A DNA stretch of 25,267 nt from Clostridiales bacterium (GTDB lineage Bacteria > Bacillota > Clostridia > Christensenellales > CAG-138): contig SFIR01000019.1 in the NCBI GenBank assembly GCA_004556165.1, forward strand, positions 1-25,267, read 5' to 3'. Below the pieces are notes generated by a model. That model was not told where the DNA came from and made no database searches. It saw only the letters and a program-made list of their open reading frames with translations. This document shows, one piece after another, positions 7,515 through 13,997 of the stretch (positions within the stretch are counted from its first letter, which is position 1; each line of letters begins with the position of its first letter). The translations under genes were made by a program, and so were the position numbers.

Positions 7515-8619
7515 AAAGAAATCGAAACTGAAAGTAGCCCAGGAAGAAGCCCAGGCTGCGGTCAATAAAACAAACGAAAAAATAGAAGAACTCGGTGGTA
7601 TAACCGCGACCCTCTATTCTGAACTGAGCAATATCCAAGAGGCATTTGACGAAATCCGCAATGTACCGAGCGAGAAAAAACTTCAGTATGAAGAACTGAA
7701 GCAGATCCGCCTGCATTGGAAGCAACAAGCCGAGAAAATCGAAAAGGATTATAAAGGCGCTGCCGTTAAAAATGCCGGAGTCGGTGCTGCCGGAGCCGGG
7801 GTAGGCGTTGCCGTCGTTACTATGGGGCCGACGGTAGCGATGGGCGTTGCCACAACTTTCGGTGTTGCTTCGACAGGTACGGCAATATCTACATTAAGCG
7901 GTGCAGCCGCAACAAATGCGGCCTTGGCATGGCTTGGCGGAGGGGCTCTTGCCGCCGGCGGAGGTGGGATGGCCGCAGGAGAGGCGTTTTTGGCGCTGGC
8001 AGGTCCCATCGGATGGGCTATCGCAGGTGTGGCGCTTTTGACAAGCGGTATCCTTATGTGGAAGAGCCTAAGTGATAAGAAGCATATTGAAGATGTGTTC
8101 ACTCTAATAAGCAAGCGCGATGTTACATCATACGATTTAGCCATTGTAGAGCTGAATGAGCGTATTGCCCGCATTGATGATGAAAGTGGCAAGCTACACG
8201 ATGCAAACGATGATATCCGTTCGTTCGGTCTCGACTATAATGCGATGTCGGAGGCGCAGCAATATGCACTCGGATCGTATGTTAACCTTATGTCCTCTTC
8301 GACGCAGTTATTAGTAAATCCTATTCTTGGACTGTTGCCCAAATACACGGAAGAAGACTTCGAAGAATTCGCTTCAAAGGAAACGGATGAGAATAAGGCA
8401 AAGTGGTATTCTGATTACAAGTTGCTGATTGTATCTTTGGCAAATTTCCTTTATAAAATCGAGTTAAATGAGAGAGATAAAAAGCTCCTTTGGAAGTCCC
8501 TCAGAAAAAACAAGAGAATGCTGAAGTCCCTGGGGATATCAAAAAAGGAATTTGGTGTAGAAATCATCGATGCGGTTATTGAAGCGCTAAACTATAAATA
8601 CACACTGGGTGTGGCTTAG
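7507..8619 (+). CDS. Coiled-coil protein with glycine-rich membrane segment, possible effector
   Basis: This 370-residue protein starts inside the previous gene (8-base overlap). Residues about 8-84 are charged and heptad-like (coiled coil). Residues about 85-186 form a long glycine/alanine-rich hydrophobic block with GxxxG-type packing, including STGTAISTLSGAAA, LGGGALAAGGGGMAAG and GPIGWAIAGVALL, ending at MWKS; this could hold three or four membrane helices. The rest is a charged helical domain (about 187-370) rich in Glu and Lys. There is no signal peptide. Glycine-zipper blocks between coiled coils occur in membrane-active and pore-forming conflict proteins, so a membrane-damaging effector is a reasonable hypothesis. 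A structural membrane role is the alternative. Confidence 0.75.
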   Translation: MAKKKSKLKVAQEEAQAAVNKTNEKIEELGGITATLYSELSNIQEAFDEIRNVPSEKKLQYEELKQIRLHWKQQAEKIEKDYKGAAVKNAGVGAAGAGVGVAVVTMGPTVAMGVATTFGVASTGTAISTLSGAAATNAALAWLGGGALAAGGGGMAAGEAFLALAGPIGWAIAGVALLTSGILMWKSLSDKKHIEDVFTLISKRDVTSYDLAIVELNERIARIDDESGKLHDANDDIRSFGLDYNAMSEAQQYALGSYVNLMSSSTQLLVNPILGLLPKYTEEDFEEFASKETDENKAKWYSDYKLLIVSLANFLYKIELNERDKKLLWKSLRKNKRMLKSLGISKKEFGVEIIDAVIEALNYKYTLGVA

Positions 8620-8992
8620 TTTTACATCAAATCTGCCCACTCGACCGCTTTAGAAGGCGGGAACTGCTCTACGAGGGAGGACGAGCAATCAGCATAAATA
8701 GACACCGTTTTATTCACGCTATTGTCCCAAGGCATGTGGAGACGGTAGTATTGATGTCACGGGTTAAGGACTGACCGCTGAAAAAGTGCTTGATTTACGG
8801 GCTTTTCGAGAATTTGTCCATCAACGCCGGACCGCGAAAATGACCGTAAAAACCGCTCCGTGGAAACATATCAAAGGAAATGTACGGAGGGTTGAGTTGC
8901 CGATTTGGATGTCAGAGGGTCGAGGCTTCGGTTTGGATGATTTTGTGATAGGGTTGAAGCTGTGATTTGGATGTCAGGAGGTGAAATAGCTT
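8620..8992. other. Non-coding junction region between the operon and the orphan gene
   Basis: No intact gene is visible in these 373 bases. On the - strand, 8622-8756 encodes a 44-codon open stretch ending in AVEWADLM that could be the tail of a lost gene. TGCTC/GAGCA can form a small hairpin near 8666-8690. GATTTGGATGTCAG occurs twice (8902-8915 and 8964-8977). No good intrinsic terminator was found for the upstream operon. Confidence 0.5.
8902..8977 (+). repeat. Two direct repeats of GATTTGGATGTCAG
   Basis: Exact 14-base copies lie at 8902-8915 and 8964-8977, 62 bases apart, with a shorter relative (GTTTGGATGA) at 8931-8940. The second copy runs into the AGGAGGTG ribosome site of the gene at 8993. 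They may be operators, a small duplication, or recombination scars. Confidence 0.55.
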
Positions 8993-9799
8993 TTGCTTAA
9001 AAAATATGATATCAGGTCATCCGCAAATGCCTGTAAAACATTAGTGGAATTGAGCGGAGTTGAGCTTTCTACTTGGGAAAAATATGTAGGACATGAAAGA
9101 GAGTATCGATATACAGACGATTTAGTGGAAGATGTAATTAAAACCTATGGTCAGCTTCCAAAGAATTATCTTGATTTTGATTTTATATATTTTCATGTAA
9201 CAACGAGCGCGAATAATTGCGCCTCGATAAAGAAATATGGAATTTTGGATTTAAAGCAAGCATATCTATGTAAAGAATCGGAAATTAGAATCTTTTTAGA
9301 TCAGCATGGTGTTCTTTTAAATTTAGATAAAGGCCTGCTGACTTTCAATGGAAGAACGTATGATATAACTTTCCGTTCAGGAAACTGTCCAAGAACCGGA
9401 ACGCAAGAATATTTATGCTGGTCAATTGGACGAAAGTTTTATTTCGATTACACAACATGCGGATTCTTATCTGTATGGGAAAGAAGCCCGTATGGAGGTC
9501 AAGTGCATTGTCGTCCAGAAATATTATGGGATATTGACAATCTATTGAGACTGGATTTATCAGTAGAATGGGAGCAATCGCATTGCCCCTATGAAATTAC
9601 GGCTCATATTAAAGGTAGTGATATTATTTTTGACGGGGATGAAGATCAGAGTGATAAAGATAAAGTCTTGATGTATCTTACGATGGCCTATGATACAGCC
9701 TTTGGGGAGCCGTTTGAACATGTTCTCCTTATGAAAAATGGAGTTCAAATCCCACCAACCAATATAATTGAAATAAAGCCTTTGTCCTGCTGGAAGTAA
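8993..9799 (+). CDS. AT-rich orphan gene, possibly ADP-ribosyltransferase-like
   Basis: This 268-residue protein has a TTG start supported by AGGAGGTG at 8976-8983, 9 bases upstream. No family is recognised with certainty. IYFHVTTSANNCASIKKYGI (about residues 65-84) resembles the first conserved block of ADP-ribosyltransferase-fold enzymes such as DarT and KptA (His-x-Thr, then Ile and Gly-Ile/Leu), with His68 as the candidate NAD-contacting residue. A second distinctive block is LSVWERSPYGGQVHCRPEIL, and the end has NIIEIKPLS. By eye it is more AT-rich than its neighbours and has no operon partner, which suggests separate acquisition as cargo. No antitoxin-like gene is adjacent. It shares a bidirectional terminator with the convergent recombinase. 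The gene is solid; the family call is weak. Confidence 0.72.
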   Translation: MLKKYDIRSSANACKTLVELSGVELSTWEKYVGHEREYRYTDDLVEDVIKTYGQLPKNYLDFDFIYFHVTTSANNCASIKKYGILDLKQAYLCKESEIRIFLDQHGVLLNLDKGLLTFNGRTYDITFRSGNCPRTGTQEYLCWSIGRKFYFDYTTCGFLSVWERSPYGGQVHCRPEILWDIDNLLRLDLSVEWEQSHCPYEITAHIKGSDIIFDGDEDQSDKDKVLMYLTMAYDTAFGEPFEHVLLMKNGVQIPPTNIIEIKPLSCWK

Positions 9800-9801
9800 A
9801 G

Positions 9802-9846
9802 AAAACACAAGCATCTCAGAATTTAGAACAGAGATGCTTGTGTTTT
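9802..9846. terminator. Bidirectional terminator between convergent genes
   Basis: AAAACACAAGCATCTC (9802-9817) and GAGATGCTTGTGTTTT (9831-9846) are perfect 16-base inverted repeats around a 13-nt loop, with T runs on both strands. It serves the + strand gene ending at 9799 and the - strand recombinase ending at 9847. Confidence 0.88.
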
Positions 9847-11409
9847 TTATTCCTCAATATCAATTGTGATGCCGGATTTGAAGTCCACGGTGAAGTGATC
9901 CTCGAAGACGGTAATCTTCTCGATCAGGCGACTGACCAGCGTCTCATCAAACTCCGTGATGGTGGCAGGCTGTTTTTTGACAAAATCTTGCAGGCCACGG
10001 ATCTGCCTCATCTGCTCGTCTTTGATGACGCTATCCACCTCGGCCTGCCTGCGCTGGTCCCGGAGCCGGAGAATTTCATCAGCAATGGCGTCGTAGTCGT
10101 CTTTCTGATTGACTTTCTTAAGAAGCTCCTTTTGCAGCTTGTTCAGGCGCTCGTCTATGACCTCCGGCGAAAGGGCATCACCCTGCAGGACCACCGTAGC
10201 GATGTTGGCCCGGAGTGTTTGCAGGAAATCATCCTTCTGGCAGAGCACCCGGTTGATGGCTTCAATTATCACCTGTTCCAGAACCGTTTCGTTGACCGTC
10301 CGGCTGTGGCAGGCGTGGCCGGTGGCTTCAAGCCGTGAACAGCAGCGCCAGACGATGGACTTGCAGCCTCTGTTGTTCCAGTGAATGCGGCGGTAAAACT
10401 CCCCGCACTCTCCGCAGAAAACGATCTGGGCAAAACAGTGTTTGCAGGAATAACAGTGCCGCTTGCCGTTCTCACTTGTATGGACCACGCGCCTGCGGAC
10501 AAGTTCCTCCTGCACCAGCAGGAAGATGTCCTTCGGAATAATGGCTTCGTGGTCACCCTCCACATAGTACTGCGGGACAGTGCCGTTGTTTTTGATGCGC
10601 TTCTTCGTCAGGAAGTCCGTGGTATATGTCTTTTGCAGGAGCGCGTCACCGATGTATTTCTCATTCCGGAGAATCTTGTTGATGGTGCTGGAGTACCATT
10701 TGGTTTTGCCTGCGCCGGTAAGAATGCCGTCAGCCTCAAGACCGGCAGCAATCTTATCCATGCTCAGGCCCTGCAGGTATTCCCGGTAGATGCGTCGGAC
10801 GATCTCGGCCTGTGCCTCATCAATGACAAGGTTCCCGTCAGCGTCTTTGGTGTAGCCGAGGAAGTGATTGTGGTTGATCTGTACTTTTCCTTGCTGGTAG
10901 CGATACTGAATGCCGAGCTTGACGTTTTGCGAAAGGCTCTGACTTTCTTGCTGGGCAAGGGAGGCCATAATCGTAAGGAGAACCTCGCCCTTGGAATCCA
11001 TTGTGTTGATGGCTTCCTTTTCGAAGAAAACAGGAATGTTCAGGTCCTTCAGCTCACGGATGTATTTCAGGCAGTCCAGTGTATTTCGGGCAAAGCGGCT
11101 GATGGATTTGGTGATGATCATATCGATGTTTCCGGCATGGCATTCTTCAATCATGCGGTTAAACTCGTCACGCTTTTTGGTGTTCGTGCCGGTGATGCCG
11201 TCGTCTGCGAATATGCCAGCCAGCACCCATTCCGGATTCTTTGAAATGTACTCTGTGTAATGCTCGATCTGAGCATCGTAGCTGGTGGCCTGCTCATCGC
11301 TGTCAGTACTGACGCGGCAGTACGCTGCGACTCGGAGCTTTGGCTTCTCAGCCTTTTTGATGTTGTTCCCGACCTGTCTTTTTGCCGGGATGACCATGAC
11401 ATTTCCCAT
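9847..11409 (-). CDS. Large serine recombinase 3 (second cassette)
   Basis: This 520-residue large serine recombinase is closely similar in layout to recombinase 2. The resolvase domain has AAYCRVSTD with predicted nucleophile Ser34, DGITGT, and KSISRFARN. The recombinase domain has HNHFLGYTKDA and NEKYIGDALLQKTY. The zinc ribbon region is Cys-rich (SCKHCF, CGECGEFY, WRCCSR, HACHSR), with extra cysteines and histidines compared with recombinase 2. A coiled coil and a C-terminal strand (DFKSGITIDIEE) follow. Its ATG overlaps the upstream TGA by one base (TGATG), as in the left cassette. It is oriented toward the left cassette, so the two face each other across about 6 kb of cargo. It appears intact, although the first gene of its cassette is destroyed. 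Confidence 0.93.
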   Translation of the reverse strand: MGNVMVIPAKRQVGNNIKKAEKPKLRVAAYCRVSTDSDEQATSYDAQIEHYTEYISKNPEWVLAGIFADDGITGTNTKKRDEFNRMIEECHAGNIDMIITKSISRFARNTLDCLKYIRELKDLNIPVFFEKEAINTMDSKGEVLLTIMASLAQQESQSLSQNVKLGIQYRYQQGKVQINHNHFLGYTKDADGNLVIDEAQAEIVRRIYREYLQGLSMDKIAAGLEADGILTGAGKTKWYSSTINKILRNEKYIGDALLQKTYTTDFLTKKRIKNNGTVPQYYVEGDHEAIIPKDIFLLVQEELVRRRVVHTSENGKRHCYSCKHCFAQIVFCGECGEFYRRIHWNNRGCKSIVWRCCSRLEATGHACHSRTVNETVLEQVIIEAINRVLCQKDDFLQTLRANIATVVLQGDALSPEVIDERLNKLQKELLKKVNQKDDYDAIADEILRLRDQRRQAEVDSVIKDEQMRQIRGLQDFVKKQPATITEFDETLVSRLIEKITVFEDHFTVDFKSGITIDIEE

Positions 11410-11825
11410 CAGCTCACCTCGCTTTCAATGAGGCTGTAAATGTATTCAGCCTGTGTCGCTGGATTATCGTAGTGCTTTGTGATGTTCCCGACCGTAAAGA
11501 GCCTCGGTATTGTGATGGGCTTTTCTTTCGGAGCGCGGTTCAATCTGCCAAGGGCGGCAGCACGCTTGATGAGCTCAGCCTGAGCGCTCAAGAAAACTGT
11601 CTCGTCTATGATTGCTGGGTAGAAATCGTCACCGATGTAATGCTTCGTTTTTAGCAGACGCTTAGCGGTCCCGTGGTAAGTGTCGATACCGGCCTCAGCC
11701 GCAGCGTCCTTCAGGCTTAGCCCGGTGAGGTAGTTTTCATAGAGCTTTCGGAGCTTACTGGCAGCGTCTTCATCGATTACCGCGACGCCGTTTTCAATCC
11801 GGTATCCGTATGGTGTGTGTCCCAT
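11409..11825 (-). CDS. Recombinase-domain protein lacking a catalytic domain (second cassette)
   Basis: This 138-residue homologue of the protein at 1950-2372 has HTPYGYRIENG at the start, HYIGDDFYPAIIDETVF in the middle, APKEKPI near residue 100, and a shared ending (PATQAEYIYSLIESEVS versus PIAQAEYAYSRIEGKVNE). There is no resolvase domain or zinc ribbon. It starts 4 bases after the stop of the truncated recombinase and overlaps the next gene by one base, reproducing the left cassette's spacing exactly. Conservation of length, order and coupling in two diverged cassettes implies a functional accessory subunit. Confidence 0.85.
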   Translation of the reverse strand: MGHTPYGYRIENGVAVIDEDAASKLRKLYENYLTGLSLKDAAAEAGIDTYHGTAKRLLKTKHYIGDDFYPAIIDETVFLSAQAELIKRAAALGRLNRAPKEKPITIPRLFTVGNITKHYDNPATQAEYIYSLIESEVS

Positions 11826-11829
11826 GTTC

Positions 11830-12021
11830 TTATATCCTTTCCTTCAGTGTAAGCCCGCATTTCAGTTCAAAGGCGATCTCCTCACGGGAGAGCACCTTGA
11901 TGTGGTCTACGGTATTTTCAAACAGCGCTTCATCGAAGCCCGTCAACATGGCGGCTTTTTCCACATACCGCAGCAGGTCTTGTGTGGCGTTCGCGTGTGC
12001 GCCTTCGCCGCCGATGGCCTT
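11830..12021 (-). pseudogene. 3' remnant of the first recombinase of the second cassette
   Basis: Only about the last 60 codons remain. ATQDLLRYVEKAAMLTGF and AFELKCGLTLKERI align with ALNELLKYTAKAEQLTAF and GFVMKCGPVFRERI at the end of recombinase 1. The resolvase domain and catalytic serine are gone. Upstream of about 12021 (on the - strand) the sequence belongs to a type I specificity gene on the opposite strand, so this is a recombination or deletion junction. The right boundary is approximate, to within about 10 bases. Confidence 0.82.
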
Positions 12022-13139
12022 GCTTATGCGACTATGCCAAAGGCAAGATAGAGGTTGCCGCACTGGATGAGGATACATATATCTCTACAGAAAATATGAT
12101 GCCCAATAAAGGCGGAATAACCAGTGCATCTTCACTTCCGACAGTAGCGCAGACACAGGCTTTTTCTACAGGGGATGTCCTCGTTTCTAACATCAGACCA
12201 TATTTTAAGAAAATATGGTTTGCAGAATACGATGGTGGTTGCTCCAATGATGTACTCGTGTTCAGAGCAAAGGACGGAGTAAGCAAACGCTTTCTGTATT
12301 ATGTCCTTGCTGATGATGCATTTTTCGATTATTCGATGGCTACTTCCAAAGGCACTAAAATGCCTCGTGGAGACAAAGTGGCAATTATGAAATATGGGGT
12401 TCCTGATTTTACGTATGAAGAGCAGGAAAAAATCGCGGGAGTATTGGAGGTGCTGGATAGAAAAATACAGATCAATGTAGAAATAAACGATAATTTACTT
12501 CAGCAGGCGCAGAGCATTTTCACCCAAGAGTTTCTCTCGTTCGATAGAATTCCCGATGGATGGCAGGAAAGCTCTTTGCTTGGTATCGCCGACTACCTTA
12601 ACGGTCTCGCCATGCAAAAGTATCGTCCAAAAGATGATGAACAAGGGCTACCTGTTCTTAAAATCAAAGAACTTCGTCAAGGCTCCTGTGATTCCAACAG
12701 CGAATTATGTTCGCCTTCCATCAAGCCGGAGTATATTGTCCATGATGGCGATGTAATATTCTCATGGTCGGGCAGCCTCCTTGTTGACCTTTGGTGTGGA
12801 GGGACTTGTGGATTGAATCAACATTTATTCAAAGTCACATCCTCCACTTACGATAAATGGTTCTATTATGCATGGACAAACCACCATTTGCAAAAGTTCG
12901 CTGCTATCGCCGCGGACATGGCCACGACGATGGGACATATCAAGCGCGAAGAACTGGCAAAAGCAGAAGTGCTGATTCCTTCGCAATCCGACTATGACCG
13001 CATAGATGATCTGCTTGCTCCTCTGTACGACCTTGTTATTGCTAATCGTATAGAGAACCGTAAACTTGCATCCCTGCGCGATGAGCTACTACCTCAGCTT
13101 ATGTCAGGACAACTTGATGTTTCGGAGGTGTCGCTATGA
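11982..13139 (+). CDS. hsdS: Type I restriction specificity subunit, 5'-truncated
   Basis: This is an HsdS protein, which directs a type I restriction-modification complex to its recognition site through two target-recognition domains. True HsdS sequence begins near LCDYAKGKIEV (base 12024). Target domain 1 runs to PDFTYEEQEKIAGVLEVLD, then the central conserved helix (INDNLLQQAQSIFTQEF), target domain 2 (about DGWQESSLLGIADYL to EELAKAEVLIPS), and the distal conserved helix ending RDELLPQLMSGQLD. Only the first 10-15 residues seem lost. The only upstream start is GTG at 11982, inside antisense recombinase DNA and without a ribosome site. No hsdM or hsdR is present in the window. It may be a silent or donor specificity cassette, or simply dead. 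Confidence 0.8.
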   Translation: MWRSRVRLRRRWPCLCDYAKGKIEVAALDEDTYISTENMMPNKGGITSASSLPTVAQTQAFSTGDVLVSNIRPYFKKIWFAEYDGGCSNDVLVFRAKDGVSKRFLYYVLADDAFFDYSMATSKGTKMPRGDKVAIMKYGVPDFTYEEQEKIAGVLEVLDRKIQINVEINDNLLQQAQSIFTQEFLSFDRIPDGWQESSLLGIADYLNGLAMQKYRPKDDEQGLPVLKIKELRQGSCDSNSELCSPSIKPEYIVHDGDVIFSWSGSLLVDLWCGGTCGLNQHLFKVTSSTYDKWFYYAWTNHHLQKFAAIAADMATTMGHIKREELAKAEVLIPSQSDYDRIDDLLAPLYDLVIANRIENRKLASLRDELLPQLMSGQLDVSEVSL

Positions 13140-13342
13140 ATGAAAAGGAACTGAGGATTCCCTTTAATGCTCCTCTCAACGAGGCGGACACCGAATTGTA
13201 GACCTATGGTTGCCGTCAAAACAATCCCGACATCTGTGGGAACAATGGACTTGCTGGCATATGTGCTTTTGTGTGCAAGGATGGAATCTGTAGGAAACCA
13301 TCTCGCGCATGGAAAAAACAGTATCATAAGCTCAAAGGTTAA
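13136..13342 (+). pseudogene. Cys-rich small ORF interrupted by an in-frame TAG
   Basis: ATG at 13136 overlaps the hsdS stop (ATGA) and has GGAGGTG at 13124-13130. The frame gives 21 codons ending in EADTEL, a TAG at 13199-13201, then 46 more open codons in the same frame to TAA at 13340-13342. The second part has five cysteines with spacing C-x7-C-x8-C-x3-C-x4-C and a basic tail (PSRAWKKQYHKLKG), so it looks like genuine protein. One base change (CAG to TAG) would explain a nonsense mutation. Alternatively the first 21 codons are the start of a lost hsdR fused to a different gene's end. Function unknown. Confidence 0.5.
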
Positions 13343-13358
13343 GCCACTAAATTATCGT

Positions 13359-13685
13359 TTAAGTGCGATTAACTCTCACCAACGGCGAGAGTGATAACCA
13401 ACGGAACTGCCGTTGATGTCGTTCTCTGGAAATATCAAATAGAAGGAGAAGCGATATGAAAGAAGAACTGATGACGGAGGTAATGCAGCAGATGCCGCTG
13501 GGAAGATCCTCATCGATGCTTGTGATCGTAATCTCCTGCCCGTCAAGGCCAATAGCATTGGCGAGCATTGCGGAAGTTTGCGTTTCTGCGTGCACGGGCT
13601 TTACTGCGCCGCAGCCTATCGCGAGCATGACGACGGCAAGCACAGCCGCAAGCGGCCTCAGGAACGCTTTGTTCGAGTGCTTCAT
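13359..13685 (-). pseudogene. Secreted-protein gene, 3'-truncated, predicted target of the invertible promoter
   Basis: ATG at 13685 (- strand) starts a typical signal peptide: basic MKHSNKAFLRPL, a hydrophobic core (AAVLAVVMLAIGCGAV) and an alanine-type cleavage region near KPVHAETQ; LAIGCG could alternatively be a lipobox. The mature part begins SAMLANAIGLDGQEITITSI. Near 13487 the coding sequence stops making sense because it runs into antisense of the integrase stub; the frame stays open to 13359 but encodes an artificial tail (LSLSPLVRVNRT). The gene therefore lost its 3' part when the mosaic DNA on the left arrived. Upstream lies a 228-base leader with no recognisable promoter, then the inverted repeat of the switch. 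A weak site (GCAGGT) precedes the ATG; the frame also extends up to 13766. Confidence 0.6.
13456..13494 (+). pseudogene. 5' stub of a possible integrase gene
   Basis: AGAAGGAGAAG precedes an ATG at 13456 reading MKEELMTEVMQQM. This resembles the start of tyrosine integrases found beside hsdS genes in gut Firmicutes, recalled from general knowledge and not checked. After about 13 codons the sequence becomes that of a secreted-protein gene on the other strand, so only the ribosome site and first codons remain. Confidence 0.35.
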
Positions 13686-13913
13686 TCTATTACCTGCTTT
13701 CTTTTTTATTTCATGGGATAGCATGGCTTCCCAAGATTTGATGGATATCCGCTGCCGGAAATACATTCTCCTGCTGCAGCTTCCGCTTAGGCCCCTCGCC
13801 GGATACTCCGGTGGTTATCTCTATCTAACGGCGGCCGCGTGTGTGGCGCTAATACCTGTTATTCCGCTTTATGCTCCGCGAATAGCGCTTTTTCCCTGCG
13901 AGCCCCGTTCGTG
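13686..13913 (-). promoter_or_regulatory. GC-rich structured leader of the truncated secreted-protein gene
   Basis: These 228 bases lie between the left inverted repeat and the ATG at 13685. No TTGACA/TATAAT-type promoter was found on the - strand. Inverted repeats include CCGGA/TCCGG (13799-13811), GCGCTA/TAGCGC (13846-13851 and 13883-13888) and a GGATA/TATCC pair nearer the ATG. It may be a structured 5' UTR, but it did not match a riboswitch consensus I know. Confidence 0.4.
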
Positions 13914-13933
13914 AAGTATGTCATTTGATGAAA
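13914..13933 (+). repeat. Left inverted repeat of the invertible segment
   Basis: AAGTATGTCATTTGATGAAA is exactly repeated in inverse orientation at 15532-15551. Similarity continues outward with mismatches (TTCGTG here versus TTCATA). Arm-like TTCGT...ATGAA sequences flank the spacer, as in tyrosine recombinase core sites. Confidence 0.88.
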
Positions 13934-13935
13934 AA

Positions 13936-13973
13936 GCGGCATAAAAGCCTGTAATCTCGGGCTTTTATGCCGC
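13936..13973 (-). terminator. Terminator of the tyrosine recombinase gene
   Basis: GCGGCATAAAAGCC (13936-13949) and GGCTTTTATGCCGC (13960-13973) are perfect 14-base inverted repeats with a 10-nt loop. On the - strand the stem is followed by CTTTTT. It ends recombinase transcription just before the left inverted repeat and so insulates the gene at 13685 in this orientation. Confidence 0.88.
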
Positions 13974-13977
13974 ATTG

Positions 13978-13995
13978 TGACGGTAATTCTGACGG
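13978..13995 (+). repeat. Paired TGACGG direct repeats, left side of the recombinase gene
   Basis: TGACGG occurs at 13978-13983 and 13990-13995, just past the recombinase stop. A matching pair lies at 15158-15173 just upstream of its start. Placed inside the inverted repeats, they are candidate arm-type binding sites for the N-terminal domain of the recombinase. Confidence 0.4.
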
Positions 13996-13997
13996 AG

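Noticed and set aside
8627..8694. + strand peptide with GGNCS resembling DUF397
   Set aside because: DUF397 is an actinobacterial family; the match is a few residues in a very short frame without a start.
8622..8756. 44-codon - strand stretch ending AVEWADLM, as a real small gene
   Set aside because: No ribosome site, no upstream start in good context and no recognised motif; at best the tail of a lost gene, so described only within the intergenic entry.
13199..13201. TAG as a recoded (pyrrolysine-type) codon
   Set aside because: A single case next to truncated genes is better explained by mutation or gene fusion; other genes in the window end normally in TAA, TGA or TAG.
13686..13913. c-di-AMP (ydaO) or c-di-GMP riboswitch in the leader
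   Set aside because: Short look-alikes such as GAAGCTGCAGCAGG occur on the - strand, but the conserved blocks are not in the required order and spacing.
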